Part shown: positions 29,565 to 41,692 of the stretch, one piece after another
Layout of the letters: every line of letters begins with the position of its first letter
How positions within the stretch are numbered: the first letter of the stretch is position 1
Assembly (NCBI RefSeq): GCF_000237925.1
Contig: NW_017386034.1
Span: 434,001 to 498,000, forward strand
Source: Schistosoma mansoni
Taxonomy: Eukaryota > Platyhelminthes > Trematoda > Strigeidida > Schistosomatidae
Direction of reading: 5' to 3'
Length of the DNA stretch: 64,000 nt
The notes under the pieces: model-generated
The model's input: only the letters and a program-made list of their open reading frames with translations
What the model was told of the DNA's origin: nothing
Database searches by the model: none
Position numbers and translations under genes: made by a program

Positions 29565-30267
29565 TTATGGAATCGTCTCAGCATTGCGTGTGGGGACCAA
29601 GCGGATATGGACATGAATAGCACCTTTGGTCCGCGATTCTTCTCGTATTGAATTTTTTTCATTTTCTACTTGAGATATAATCTGGAAAATAAGATGCATA
29701 AAAAATATCTTAAAAGACGTTTGGTATGATTTTATTGGTTTTGGAAATCCATTGAACACGGTGCTTTTACTTCTGGACTGAAAATTTTAGAATAAAATGT
29801 ACTTCACAAACTAAGTGGTGATAAAAACTTCAGAAAATATCGACTCACATGTTTCTTAGTTGAACAGCTACTCGTGTAAGTTGATATTTTGAGGTGCCCA
29901 GGGTACAGCCGATGACTTAAATGTAGAGCCAGCTCAGCTGTCCTCATAATACTAAGCGGTCCTATACCGTGAATCCAAAATTCAGATGGTTTTGAGGGAT
30001 CAAATTGAGATGAACTATGATATTTATATAATAAACGATCCACGTGACGACTTATGTAAAGCACCTGGCTCTACAAAAGGCATAATTTCTTTATTTGTAC
30101 ATTACCATAAATCCAGACTTTGTAGATATGAAGATATGCCGAGATCCAGATGAAGAAGTGTAAATACAAGGGGTTTCGCCGATGACAGCATCCTCAGCTA
30201 GCAAGTCTGTAACCTCCCAAACAGACCCGTTGGGAGGGCATTCATTATCCCTCAGTGATATTTTCAT
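29565..30267 (-). CDS. POP7: POP7 (Rpp20), RNase P/MRP subunit, left copy
   Basis: Alba-family protein that pairs with Rpp25 on the P3 arm of RNase P and RNase MRP RNA in nucleus and nucleolus. Exons: 30267-30106, 30070-29849 and 29681-29565; introns of 35 bp and 167 bp; 166 residues. Matches to POP7 from memory: RHIFISTKSGFM|SQVLY (family NDIYVNMKTDFKAQLAR), EFWIHGIGPLSIMRTAELAL (EIYIHGLGLAINRAINIAL), LKISTYTSSC (LQVAANTSTV) and GAIHVHIRLVPTR (SAIHIRVFRVTPK). It is slightly longer than the 140-residue human protein because of its N-terminus. A poly(A) signal AATAAA (minus) lies at 29464-29459. About 220 bp of upstream sequence lies within the duplicated arm. It appears identical to the copy at 37089-37791 and is complete. 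Confidence 0.92.
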
Positions 30268-30487
30268 TACAGTCTACCAGGTGGTATGTTAAACGACAAA
30301 CGATCCCCCAATTCACCCCAGCTAACCCGGAAATTTAGGAAAGTAACAATCCAAACGACAAAGACAACTGTCCAAGACAGTGCTCCAATTAAACTGAAAG
30401 TGACGTCTACAAATGAAGTTTTAATAAAATATTTCGGTACATTTCCTAATCAGTTTATATTCTGGATATGCCTGTGGGGCAGACAAC

Positions 30488-33170
30488 TCTTTTAGAAAAC
30501 AAAAAACGTTAATCCACCAGAGGAAAGGAAGAAATCCGATTCCGGCTAGTAACAAAATTGGATTTTCGAAAACTAGAATAACCTACCAAAGAAGTAAGTA
30601 CGACTGAGTTTGAGCTTATCTTCACCAGTAAGGTGTTTTATATCCATAAAAGCCTAGAAAACAAATGATGAAAGCTTAAGATAAGGAACATCAATATAAT
30701 TATTTGGAGGACTGTCAGGCGGTAGTATTGAGTAGGATTTCAAAACTCTTGTAAATACTTACTGAAATATCATACAAATATCATATTATAGTTATAAATT
30801 CATACATAATCAACCACTATTTGAAAGCATATGCTTTCGACTAAATATCGATGATCGAATGACAGACAATTATCTGATGTTCTAAATTTTGTTATATATT
30901 TTGGGTTACCTTGAAATGTCAAAAGCTACTATTGGCTGACGGGTGCACAAAATACCAAAATTAAAAGTTTTCGGTCGAAAGGGTAATCAAAACTCAATGT
31001 GCTGTGTTCTAATGTAGTTTGTATCACAACTTGAATGAACTTCCACATAAGTAGTAAAAAAATGGTTACGCTAGGCATAAAGAGGATGATGGACAGCACC
31101 CTAAAAACCACTTAGACTACTTACAAGGGTTATTTGGTTTGCAGGACATAAACTGATTCCCTCGACACTTTGAGATGACACGCACGACGGGAAATGAGCG
31201 CCAATATCTTCGAGTAATATTCACTGGCTATGGACCATGGATTAACCAAAGAAGCATAATAATAGTCCGAATCTCAAAAGTCAATGCTTTTTACTAAACG
31301 AACTATTTGGACCCAATTTGGGTCACTAAAATGTGCACTGAATTCCAAGGCTATCAGAACAGAACATAGACATTTCTAACTAAATTGAAGTCTGGGTTTT
31401 AGCGAGTGACTAGTTAAGTTAGTACAGGACCATCTAACTAGGATATCATAAGTCATCCAAAAGTTCACATTATCGTCTAATTTCCACTACATTAATTGCA
31501 GAACCAAAAGATGTGATTCATAGACCGACCTAGTAATTGTGGTTATCAAGTTGTACTATGTGCAAATGATCCTGCTATTTGTGGAGAAATTTAATATTCT
31601 TGTGGCAGCATAGCGCCGCAAGAAGTCTTCAGAAAATACAGATTTTGGGTATTAAACTCCTTCACTCTTTTAACATGGCTAAATGCTACTTTTGCAGCGT
31701 GTTAATAAACGCCTGTAGTTGTAAATAATTCCCCAAAATCAATAGCTCTTTAAGTGTTCGACATTGGATGCTGACCACATTGTTTTAAGTGGACTTGTCT
31801 AACTAAAGGCGTTCGGTTATGCATCCGCACCAGATCACGTTACAACTCAGCGTGGGAAACAGCTCCCACGCTCACTAGCCAGATTAGAGTAACCGCTTCT
31901 CGATATATTGATAAGGCATCAAATATATCTTTCCTACCTTTTCGCATCTGACTTCTGATTTTACTCCAATGGGGAACGATTCGAATATAGGTGTTACTGG
32001 TTAATAGTTGTCAAACTAGAATACTCATCGTATCTTCACACCCTCCATTCTGAGTGAAGACTTGATAAGTATCTTATATATCAAGTTGTTTTTTAGTCTC
32101 AGTACTCTGTAACGAAACCAACCCACTATGCCATGATGTTTCGCTACAGAAATTCGACTGTTTTTACCTGAGAACTGTTCGGGAACATATTCTCCACATA
32201 CTTGGAAATCCATTTTTGAAATTGATTCTCTGTAAGTTCCTCTTACTTCGAGAAGAAAACCATCCTCTCATAAAAAGAGTATGGATTAGAGCAACCAAAA
32301 AGATACTTGGAGTAAGGGATTAACATATACAAGCTCTCCTGGAAGTACCAAATTAGACGCCCGTGCAGTACGTATGGATAAAAATGAACGTGATCTTATT
32401 GCATGGAGGTACTCACAGTTTTCGTCATCCCAGAAGACCTTTTTGTGGTTTAGTACTAGCCTACACCGACAAGTAAATCATATAACCTTAGAACATGGGG
32501 GAATATATGCTTAAATATGTCATATGTTCTTTGTAATGTATATCTGGACACTGAAAAGCAGCTCCCAAAGGTGATTACACTTTTCCTTGTCTTCCTCAAA
32601 CGGGGACTCGACATCTGCTTCGGTCACAACATCAGTATGTCTACCACATGTGTTTTTCTTTGTCTACTGAATAACATATTGGTGTTTTCAGTCTCAAGTT
32701 ATTAAAATTAAGATATAAATGTAAGTGACTCCCTAGAATAAATCGCACGGTGGCCTTTTGATAATGATGCTGAACTTAGTTTTAACGGGCACTTAATTGG
32801 ACGCTCACATGTCCAAGAAAAATCTCATACAGGTCTGGGGTAGATTTAAAGCATCAATCTTTTTATTAGGCCAAACCGGAATCGTGAGTTAAGTAAAGTT
32901 ATGCAATGAGGAAAACGCCTATAAACATAACGGTCTCACTCTGTGCTGTACTAAAGAGCACACCCTATTGACACAAGAGACTTTGTAACAGGTGAAAGAT
33001 TGTGTTCCTCAACTTCTTGTTCAGGTTTATAGAATTTGAGTTGATGGAGGCTGTTAAACTTATACCTTAATTTCTTCACTAGGCCGCAAGGTCAGGAAAA
33101 GCCTTTGATCGTTTGGACAGAGTTTGTTAAACAGCGAACTTCCTGTCAAGATTATTACATTATAGCTCAA
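30488..33170. other. Duplication spacer, left part; no gene recognised
   Basis: No conserved coding. A perfect 8-bp hairpin GCGTGGGA/TCCCACGC lies near 31844-31865. Scattered LINE-like residues (for example a SGKAFDRLDRV stretch near 33091-33125) suggest old reverse-transcriptase debris. None can be assigned firmly. Confidence 0.4.
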
Positions 33171-33480
33171 GTACTTATTATACTACTGTCAGTGGGAAAT
33201 AGACCGGATTAAGGCATGTTATGTGCATGATCGTGATGGCGCGCGCTGATTGGCTAATTCTAAACCAACCAGCCCTGGAAAATTATTGGAGAAAAATCTA
33301 GAAGCTTCTTATGCTCATACTATAAATATATGAATGTTTTTCTAACCATTGATTGCTGTTCACCTACCATTGTTATTTTGAATACAATTGCGTTCCTGTT
33401 CAGTGTGTTCTGATTTTGGGGTCTTGTCGAATGTCATTGGATAAGAATACTAAGCAATAGGAGTAGCTGGGTCGTTTATT
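33171..33480 (+). repeat. Promoter-bearing repeat, possibly LTR-like (unassigned)
   Basis: Contains a GATTGGCTAATT motif and a clear TATA box (CTATAAATA near 33321), as an LTR promoter region would. No bounding inverted ends or partner copy were found. Confidence 0.25.
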
Positions 33481-33742
33481 AGCAAATAAAATTGTAAACT
33501 AACATCAATTGGAAGCGAAGGATTAATACTAATCAATGTTATTATTCCAAAATCAAGCTGTTACTACGTTGCATAATATATAAAAAAAGAGAAGAAGAAC
33601 TAACAAAATATTTTGATGAATAGTCAGTAATATAGTAGTTATGTAAGAATCAAGAGACGAATGTAGAGAATAAGTAAAATACAAAAATACAAAAATGGAA
33701 GGAATAAGATGATTGTTTACCGAAATTCTGCTACAAACTCCG

Positions 33743-34798
33743 CTAAACCGATGGCCAAGGTTGCGAGAGTGGTTGTACAAACTTCTTTTGGATACAAAGG
33801 TTCGGTTTGTAAATAAGAATTGCGATGGCTTCAGCTATGTGTAATAGACGAGCTCGTAAACCATGTGGCAAATTTGATGGAATATGGTAGATAACTTCAA
33901 AAGCTTTATTCAGTTCAACCCGATGACCTGTGTCCACTAAGTGAGCGAGAATGGAACTCTTAATCACCTTTACCTGTCCTTTGCTCAACCACGGCGGATG
34001 GTGTTCTGTTATTCGTTGACGAACTTGCTGAATTGTACGCCCTATATAACTGGCTCCACAGGAGCAGTTGAATTGGTAAATACACACAGATGTGGCGAAT
34101 TCAGGCAATCTGTCTTTATTAACAGTTCTTAACTTGGGGCGGTTGTAGAAGACGGTACTCAATCGGGCTGCATTAAATGCTTTCTGTACTGCCCTTCTTA
34201 ACCTCTGTGTCAAGATTTCTTCCGTAGCATCATTTAAGAATTGTAACTTTAGGAACAATACCTTCTTCGGAACGGTAGGTACCCTTGTCCTTCTTTTCGT
34301 CTCCGTCATGTATTTTGTCGATGAATTTCATTGGGTACCCATTCCTACTAAGCAAGTTTCGAATATTAACCAATTCATCTAAAATAATGTCATCAGAGTA
34401 AATCATTCTAGCCCGATGAGTCAGGATTTTCATTAAGTTTCTTTTGTATTTCATTGGTACTGCACTATAGAAATGAGTGTAATGTCCAACTGTAGATTTT
34501 CTATGTAACCCTCTTTTTAATGTTCCATATACTCTTCTGGTTAGTTGGACATCTAGAAACGATATACTACCATTCTGTTCTTCTTCTAGTGTAAAAAAAA
34601 ATTGATGGGTGGATGTTATTAAATACATTAAGGATGTTCTCCTTTTCATGTTCGTTTTCTAATACTATGAAGGTATCATCTATATAGCGACAATAAGATG
34701 TTAGATGGCTAATTTTGTCTTTGAGTGGACCATTTTCTAGTTTTGCCAGAAAAATGTCTGCCAGTAGAGGGCCTTTTTTATTTATCAAATGTCGAAAT
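33743..34798 (-). mobile_element. Penelope-like element, 5'-truncated, with GIY-YIG endonuclease
   Basis: Reverse-transcriptase part: GPLLADIFLAKLENG, the RYIDDTFIV catalytic motif, then SISFLDVQLTR. C-terminal part: linker and a GIY-YIG-type domain (YQFNCSCGASYIGRTIQQVRQRITEH in two halves around the SYIGRT core, 34100-34010). This RT plus GIY-YIG order is diagnostic of Penelope-like retroelements. The first half of RT is missing. It lies on the minus strand between the duplication arms. Confidence 0.85.
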
Positions 34799-35669
34799 GG
34801 GAATTTTCACTTTATTAAAATACAATTGTAACAACTACCTTATTTATTGATACCTCCTATTATTCCATATTGAGTGTTAAAAGGTTTGTGTGCATAAAAT
34901 AAGACCTCGTGCAGCCACGACATACCACCATCATGATAATGTTGTTTCATCTCTATATGGCGACAGATGAACACAGGTTCTACAAATGACGACTCCTTGT
35001 TTTGAAGACGAAAATATTATCTATGTATATGCCCAATAACAGCCTGTAGTGCCGTGCATCACTAATCGTTCACCTTGATAACTGTTATAATTCCAACCTT
35101 AACGATGCATAAAATCAGAAGGCAAAGAGAAGCAGCAACTTAAGTTTATTGCCAAATAACTCAGGCCAGAAAGCTAACAGCACCTGAGCGAATATCAACA
35201 AGCAAGCGAGCAGCAGGCGAGAAAGCGAGTAAGCGAGTAAGTAGCAAGCAATTACATAGGTAATTTATAGTCAAATTTAATAAGGACACAGCAAAGCAAA
35301 ACAAAAGCTGATAATAGGATTTGCGCGCACACATATATGGGGAGGAGTATGAGTCATCGAATGATAGTTGAGCAATCAACATTTTGGTCAGGGTGTCATG
35401 TGCCCTAGTAGTCATAACAGTACAAAGAATATGTAAATTGTTATTATTAAAATGACTATGTCTGTTAAGTAAGTTAATAAAAAGGCCTAACCAAAATTAT
35501 TCATAATCGAAATTGATTGTAGGCTGGTTGCTATAAGCTTAGTCCCCTGGCAAATCAAGGTTCAATAAATTTTAACATTTCCTGTATATCGCATTTTTAA
35601 TATACAACCTATTTTTCCCATATTTATATTTCCTTAAGATATTCCTTAAGATATTAATTGCTAACGGGC
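34799..35669. other. Duplication spacer; no gene recognised
   Basis: Unassigned sequence with a short irregular tandem of GCGAGTAA-like units at about 35210-35245. Otherwise AT-rich. Confidence 0.4.
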
Positions 35670-36490
35670 CTAAGTAAGTGAACAGGTAAGCAAGATATTA
35701 TTTCTATACCGTGATATAATAGACTCAATACAACGTGAAAACCAGAAAAATGACCAAAACTTGTCTCCTGTAGGGATAGACTCCCAGGACTCTGTCGTGG
35801 TTATTCTGACTTTAGGTTCAATCGGCCGAAACGCCACTTCACGAGGTCCAACATCAAATCTGAGGAACTCAACACCGGGATTTGTGCTATGTACTCCCTT
35901 CCTCAACCAACAAAGAAGTCCGCAAATTAATTTGAGTTCCTCTACATCATGACCGTAAATCATTTTCAGAAGCGAGACGACGGACCTCTTATATTTATCA
36001 TACAGTCAAATGATCCAGAGGCTTTTCTAAGGAGAAAAACTAGGTGACGGGTCGTCATCCCAGTTCTTCTTTCACCTCCAAGTGTAACTTGACGACAGCA
36101 CTGTTAGCAAAACAGTCCTAAAACAAGGATGGATATAAGCTCTCTCGTGCAACCTCCAACACCGTCTGTATACACAAGACGCAAACACCATTCTACCTTA
36201 ATTAGGGCGTATTCGGACAGAATTATGGAGAGAGATCCCCCAACCGGATCACATACGATACACCGTATACGAGAAGAAAAATCATCCAACGATGAACTCA
36301 TGAAAGAACTCGTCGCAAATATTAAAAGTCTGACAGAGGCCGTTGTCGGGATGCAGAGAGATCACAGAAACCACTAAAACGACTTAGGCCTAGCTCACAC
36401 TACAGGTCACGACCATCCAGACAGTCTGGACAGTCATATTGAGTGTACTAGACCTTTGGTGCCAAATCAACCAGGTACGACTTTTTAAGT
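35670..36490 (+). mobile_element. Possible gag remnant of an LTR element (fossil)
   Basis: 36129-36377 encodes a charged helical stretch (MKELVANIKSLTEAVVGM), and beyond it a decayed TFGAKSTR phrase typical of gag zinc-binding ends in CsRn1-type Ty3/Gypsy elements. Weak, old and broken. The left part (35670-35963) is open on the minus strand but matches nothing I know. Confidence 0.3.
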
Positions 36491-36868
36491 ATGACCTTAT
36501 TCTATATCAAGTCCACTCACCTATCCTACCCGAATAATCGCCATAACCCCCAAATTGTAGGTTCGCTATGATGTAATTACCTTATTTATAAGATCTTACG
36601 TGGAAGTCGCATAATTGTTTATACTAACTAGTCCTATCGTTACTGTCGGCAATATGTTTTTAACACTTCTGAAGGAATCATTTTGGCTGGGTGTATTATA
36701 ATATATTAATTATGAGAAGGGAGAATGCCTACATGGCTTGGTCATGCAATGCAGATTGAGTCATCCCATGTTCACTATCTCTGACCTCCACATGTTAAAT
36801 GTTGGGTGTGGATTTTATCGGTCGTCGTAAGTTCGGCCCCAAGGATCGTGTTTTGTTTTCCAAAAAAC
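36491..36868. other. Duplication spacer, right edge
   Basis: No feature recognised. The inner breakpoint is at 36868/36869. The sequences just beyond the two inner breakpoints share a loose T-rich/GAAAACAAAA pattern. Confidence 0.4.
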
Positions 36869-37088
36869 GTTGTCTGCCCCACAGGCATATCCAGAATATA
36901 AACTGATTAGGAAATGTACCGAAATATTTTATTAAAACTTCATTTGTAGACGTCACTTTCAGTTTAATTGGAGCACTGTCTTGGACAGTTGTCTTTGTCG
37001 TTTGGATTGTTACTTTCCTAAATTTCCGGGTTAGCTGGGGTGAATTGGGGGATCGTTTGTCGTTTAACATACCACCTGGTAGACTGTA

Positions 37089-37791
37089 ATGAAAATATCA
37101 CTGAGGGATAATGAATGCCCTCCCAACGGGTCTGTTTGGGAGGTTACAGACTTGCTAGCTGAGGATGCTGTCATCGGCGAAACCCCTTGTATTTACACTT
37201 CTTCATCTGGATCTCGGCATATCTTCATATCTACAAAGTCTGGATTTATGGTAATGTACAAATAAAGAAATTATGCCTTTTGTAGAGCCAGGTGCTTTAC
37301 ATAAGTCGTCACGTGGATCGTTTATTATATAAATATCATAGTTCATCTCAATTTGATCCCTCAAAACCATCTGAATTTTGGATTCACGGTATAGGACCGC
37401 TTAGTATTATGAGGACAGCTGAGCTGGCTCTACATTTAAGTCATCGGCTGTACCCTGGGCACCTCAAAATATCAACTTACACGAGTAGCTGTTCAACTAA
37501 GAAACATGTGAGTCGATATTTTCTGAAGTTTTTATCACCACTTAGTTTGTGAAGTACATTTTATTCTAAAATTTTCAGTCCAGAAGTAAAAGCACCGTGT
37601 TCAATGGATTTCCAAAACCAATAAAATCATACCAAACGTCTTTTAAGATATTTTTTATGCATCTTATTTTCCAGATTATATCTCAAGTAGAAAATGAAAA
37701 AAATTCAATACGAGAAGAATCGCGGACCAAAGGTGCTATTCATGTCCATATCCGCTTGGTCCCCACACGCAATGCTGAGACGATTCCATAA
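37089..37791 (+). CDS. POP7: POP7 (Rpp20), RNase P/MRP subunit, right copy
   Basis: Second complete copy, on the plus strand. Exons: 37089-37250, 37286-37507 and 37675-37791. Intron 1 (37251-37285) is only 35 bp with GTAATG...TTGTAG ends; intron 2 is 37508-37674 (GTGAGT...TTCCAG). All junctions are phase 0 and the product is 166 residues. The start ATG (MKISLRDNE) is the first in frame. The open frame between exons 2 and 3 could be retained (SRSKSTVFNG...), but homology to the family resumes only at IISQVENE, so the 37674 acceptor is preferred. AATAAA lies at 37892-37897. If the duplication is real, this locus doubles POP7 dosage, and it has about 220 bp of the original promoter region. Confidence 0.92.
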
Positions 37792-37891
37792 ATTATAAGA
37801 ATGCCTAGATAAAATGTGTCATTTCGTACCTCCACTTTATATTTTCATTATCCCAGTGGTACCTAAATGCTATAATGTATATTATGAGTCA

Positions 37892-37897
37892 AATAAA
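37892..37897 (+). promoter_or_regulatory. POP7 poly(A) signal
   Basis: AATAAA about 100 nt after the POP7 stop codon. The mirror copy is at 29464-29459 on the minus strand. Confidence 0.6.
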
Positions 37898-38025
37898 TGG
37901 CAAATCTGACTCTCTGTTCTCATTTAACCTTAAATATTTGTTTGCTTGTTCACTGATTCTGATAATATTCTGGTTACGTAAAGCAAAACTTCTGATGACT
38001 TTGCGCCTTATTGTTTTATATTGTA

Positions 38026-38916
38026 TCCTTATTGAGGCCCTTATATTCAACGGTCTACGTAACTACTTGTTATCCATAAACTTCTTTTTACTCTAACGAG
38101 GCAGGCTGACTTTGGTTCGTTTTTTACCCTGTCTTCAGTTGTTATATCTTGTGGCCGCTTATTAGAATACAGTGAACTATCGGTTAGATCAATGACACAC
38201 GGAACCCGTACGAGCAGTCTAGAGCCTTTATCAATCCTGCTTCCTGCCTAGCCAAGCCAGTTAAGTCCAGAACACCAATCTCAGCCCCTTCAATATGAAT
38301 CATTCATCTCAAACTTACTGGGTTTACGTACCAACCAGACAGATCACATCGTACCATAAAATAGAAAATAACATTTGTACAAGATTTAGCCAAAAGTGGC
38401 TGTAAATAGAGGGAACAGCAATTAATAGACTGGGTATAACTCAGGAATGGTAAATCGTGTAATAATAGTTCATAAGTCAAAACAAAGCTTATGATAAGAG
38501 GAACACGAATATAAATAGTTTAGTTATATAACGATTATACGATAAAAAATATATGCACAATATTGGTCCATAAATGGATCCTAAAAGGTTACCATTCATT
38601 ATTCTTATCGGGACATAACAGATCGAAAGGGGCAGGTTGATGCCATATACCTTGAATTCTGAAGAGCTTTTGATCGAGTCAATCACCTATGTCTCATCAG
38701 TAAGCTCAAAATGCTAGGCACTAAGTCACTATCAATAGGTTGGTTTACGTAATGTTTAAGTAATAGACTTTTTAGGGTTAGGGTAAGCTTCGCTTTTTCT
38801 TAGGCTACAAAATTTCCTAGTGAAGTTATCCATGGTTCAGTTCTGGGACCTATTCTTAATTTATATAATTGACCTTCCAGGACAAGTGTCGTCTGATTTA
38901 TTAGTTTTTTGCAACG
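38026..38916 (+). mobile_element. CR1-like fragment with solo LTR, mirror copy
   Basis: Mirror of 28440-29330. CR1 pieces lie at about 38026-38111 and 38621-38916, around the LTR. Confidence 0.75.
38140..38620 (-). mobile_element. Solo LTR fossil, right arm
   Basis: Mirror copy of the LTR at 28736-29216, with the same TGTTAT/ATAACA ends. It was copied with the arm and was not inserted independently. Confidence 0.7.
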
Positions 38917-40434
38917 GAAGAAACTAAGGAAATAGGAATAAAGGAAATACGGAAGACGTAAATATCTTAACGCAGAACAAGAATAAACAACTATGTATGT
39001 ATAGCAAAACGAGTAATAAAAATAAAACAAAACAGAGTAAATTAATAAGTAAATAACTTGTTATTGCGGTAAGATATGACGTTAGAATAAGTGTTTGTTC
39101 GTGCATTCATAGTTTGGGTTGATGTTATGAAAGTCTCAATTAAGCGCAAAAGACAATCAATATGTATGAGCTGTATATGCATGGTGAAGATAAAACGAGT
39201 CTGATAAGTTGAATTCAGCGTAACACAAGTTATTGTCTTAATTCAAAATTTCGTAATCTTAAGAATAATATTTATTTAGAATGAAAAAAAGGAGAGAGAG
39301 AGAAAAGAAATGAACACATAGTGAAAGGGTCCAACCGTGATCATAATAGTGTAATGGTTATAGACTTTTGAGATAAACGAATAATTTAAAAAAAATAATA
39401 ATAATAAATAAGGAAAATCAGAAAAAAATAAAAATGAATAAATAATAACAATAATAATAAACCTTTACTGCACTCAGATAAATACGTGTAGATTTATGTA
39501 ACAGTATACAGAGTGAAACCGGGTTTTAGTATTGTATTTTTGTGGGTGTCTGTATATATAAATATATGTATTGCCATCAGCAAGAATTGAAAGATATATT
39601 TTCGTATTTTGTATTGCATTGAATCGTCTACTCCATTACTTAAAGTATCAGAATAATAAATTTACATTAAACGTTTTAGACGGTAACTCTTCTGTGTTTT
39701 CGACTAACTGCTGTTCACATAGATATTATTATATCGCCCGTAGGGATTGGTTCGTTGAATCGATGATGTGAGTTCGTCAACGGTCTTGATTTATTTAATT
39801 TATTTTCCCTTACACCTGTTACATATCCATGCTGACTGTGTATTACCTGGCTTAAACGAAGACATTTTAGCATCCTTATGCTCAGTTACTTGTTTCGCTG
39901 GGTCTGATCTTACGGTTTTCTTAGTCGTATTAGCCATCATGCTATCTTGAAGCCTACTACAGAAATATATCTCCTCTGCATAACGCTGAGCTGATTGCCT
40001 GCCCATCGTGTAATTGCTATGCGCTGATTTCTTTATCTGCCTCATATAAGACTAGAATGTTCAAGGGTAAAGAATTTAAAACTTCATGTGATTAACGTCA
40101 TTAGTTAGGTGCTTCAACAAAGACACATTGTAAACTACGTTTCCCTGTCAATATCAACACTCATATTCCTTAAAAAAATTATATATATCAGTTCTGACCG
40201 ATTCCTCTGAGCTCCCATGCAACCTTGGATGCGCTAACAGATAAGTCTTTAATGCCTAACACTTAAAATTAAGGTACGAGTGTTGTGGTAAATAATGTCG
40301 AAGAATTCCGGGGCCTTAGTAAAAAGGGAACAATCGACATTTTGTCGCTTTCCATACTGAGAAGAAGTCCAATGTCCTACATCTACGCTGAAATTCGGAA
40401 AGAGTACTTGATACATAACTTGATACTAAACAAT
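38917..40434. other. No gene recognised; simple repeats
   Basis: AT-rich, with (GA)n near 39290 and A-rich/AAT runs at 39388-39463. A minus-strand reading frame at 40045-39800 ends in a CNRCKGK motif but is otherwise unrecognised. Confidence 0.4.
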
Positions 40435-41692
40435 TTATACCCATAAATACAGATTTTTCGTGTTTCTAAGTCTTTTGTGAGAAAAATCTATCCGTAGATT
40501 GATTAGTTTCTCCGTCAGATCTAAACATACCATGTGCATTGGATCCTGAAGGAAGGTTGAAATAATATTAATGCCAAGCGTTTCAAAATTGGAATGGGCT
40601 TGATGGTGAATGAGTTGAATCTGCTGACGAAAACTGTCATCAGTTCTCAATGTATATCCACCATTTGGAAACGTTATCGCCCCATCAAGTCATAGACCCA
40701 CTACAACAAACCTAATGCAACCTACTTATTCATTACGATCAACAGTGTATCTAACATATGAAAAGGCAGACGCATTACATATTACTGTAACCATTCTAGT
40801 AGCTATGTGCGCATTGAAATTAACACTTAGCAGACTCATGTCCCTCAACTCTCTTAGTTCCGAAATAGTTTCCGCAGATATTTCGTTGAATTCTGACAGC
40901 TTAATGTTCCCTCCATAAATGCCTATCATGGACACGTCACTAAACCTAGATGCAACGATGCATCGTGATATGGGCCATGACCGATGACTAGAGTTCCTTA
41001 AAATAAAGCGTCCATTTGACGTATCAAAATCACAAGTACACAACCAAAGTTCAACACATCTTAGCAGATTGTTTTTCAATTCGATGTGGTAGCAGACCCC
41101 AGTTCCGATGAATTTCGGTTGGACGCTTGTGCACGTCCACAGAACACTTCTGATGCTGCTTGATAAGTCAAAAACAGGTTAGTCAGAGGGACTAATAGAT
41201 TAATGCATTCGATAGTCACATGCTTTGCTAGGTTTGTATCCAAAACCAGTATGAAATTTCGCTCATCTAACATGTCTGTGTGAGATACCATAATAAACTT
41301 GAGTATGAATCATACTAGGACAACTTAGTAATCTATCGGAATCCTCTATATCCCGGAAATTGTTCACACCTACTGTCTAACAAATAATACATGCCATTCT
41401 AGCACCTCGAAAAAAGGTTTTCTGGGATTTGTATAGTCTTTATTTCCAAGTCTGATATGTTGATTCCAGGAACTAGTCAGTTATGCTGCTGATCATGAAG
41501 TCTGTCACTAAAATAACATAAGGAAGCTCGTGTTTGCAATTCCAGCATAATCTCTCTGAATCGGTTGTTGTGACAAATGATTTCACGAAATATTTTCCTT
41601 TTACTACATTTGAAGTTTTTACACTCAGCCTTGATTTGAGAGTTTTTGAGAATTTCATTCGAGAACAAACATGGTTTATTCGGAAATGCCAA
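40435..41692 (-). mobile_element. Decayed CACTA-type transposase (SmTRC1-like)
   Basis: The minus-strand pieces read, 5' to 3': KPCLFSNEILKNSQIKAEC (41692 onward), IGIYGGNIKLSEFNEISAET, VTVICNASAFSYVRYT and DPMHMVCLDLTEKLINL. They match the pattern IGLYCGNxKP...ISxFICDAPAR...DYMHLVCLGVxKKLL of animal CACTA-superfamily transposases. Several frame changes and stops separate the pieces. No terminal inverted repeats were found. It is an old DNA-transposon relic. Confidence 0.6.

Larger units (their letters stand above)
28440..30487. repeat. Left arm of a 2048-bp inverted duplication
   Basis: 28440-30487 is the reverse complement of 36869-38916. Both arms are exactly 2048 bp, so there is no net length change. 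I found no mismatch in the stretches compared, and five reading frames translate identically. The arm contains a CR1 fragment, a solo LTR and a complete POP7 gene. The outer edge lies inside a continuous CR1 fragment, which marks this arm as the likely original. Confidence 0.95.
36869..38916. repeat. Right arm of a 2048-bp inverted duplication
   Basis: Reverse complement of 28440-30487. CR1 homology inside the arm stops exactly at 38916, where unrelated AT-rich sequence begins. This arm is therefore the likely derived copy. Confidence 0.95.

Noticed and set aside
30286-30495. Divergent gene opposite POP7 (mirror at 36795-37070)
   Set aside because: It overlaps the POP7 upstream region, has no recognisable domain, and is cut at the duplication breakpoint in both copies; probably chance.
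31844-31865. Perfect 8-bp hairpin as a bacterial-type terminator
   Set aside because: The context is eukaryotic, there is no gene upstream and no T-run follows.
35161-35415. 84-codon minus-strand reading frame
   Set aside because: It arises from GCGAGTAA-like tandem sequence and has no recognisable domain.
37508-37674. POP7 intron 2 read as coding (frame is open throughout)
   Set aside because: It would add residues with no counterpart in the Alba family; the GTGAGT donor and TTCCAG acceptor restore the conserved spacing.
28440-38916. A giant transposon with 2-kb terminal inverted repeats
   Set aside because: The arms hold a host gene and pieces of older elements, the spacer has no transposase or capsid genes, and CR1 sequence runs across one outer edge.
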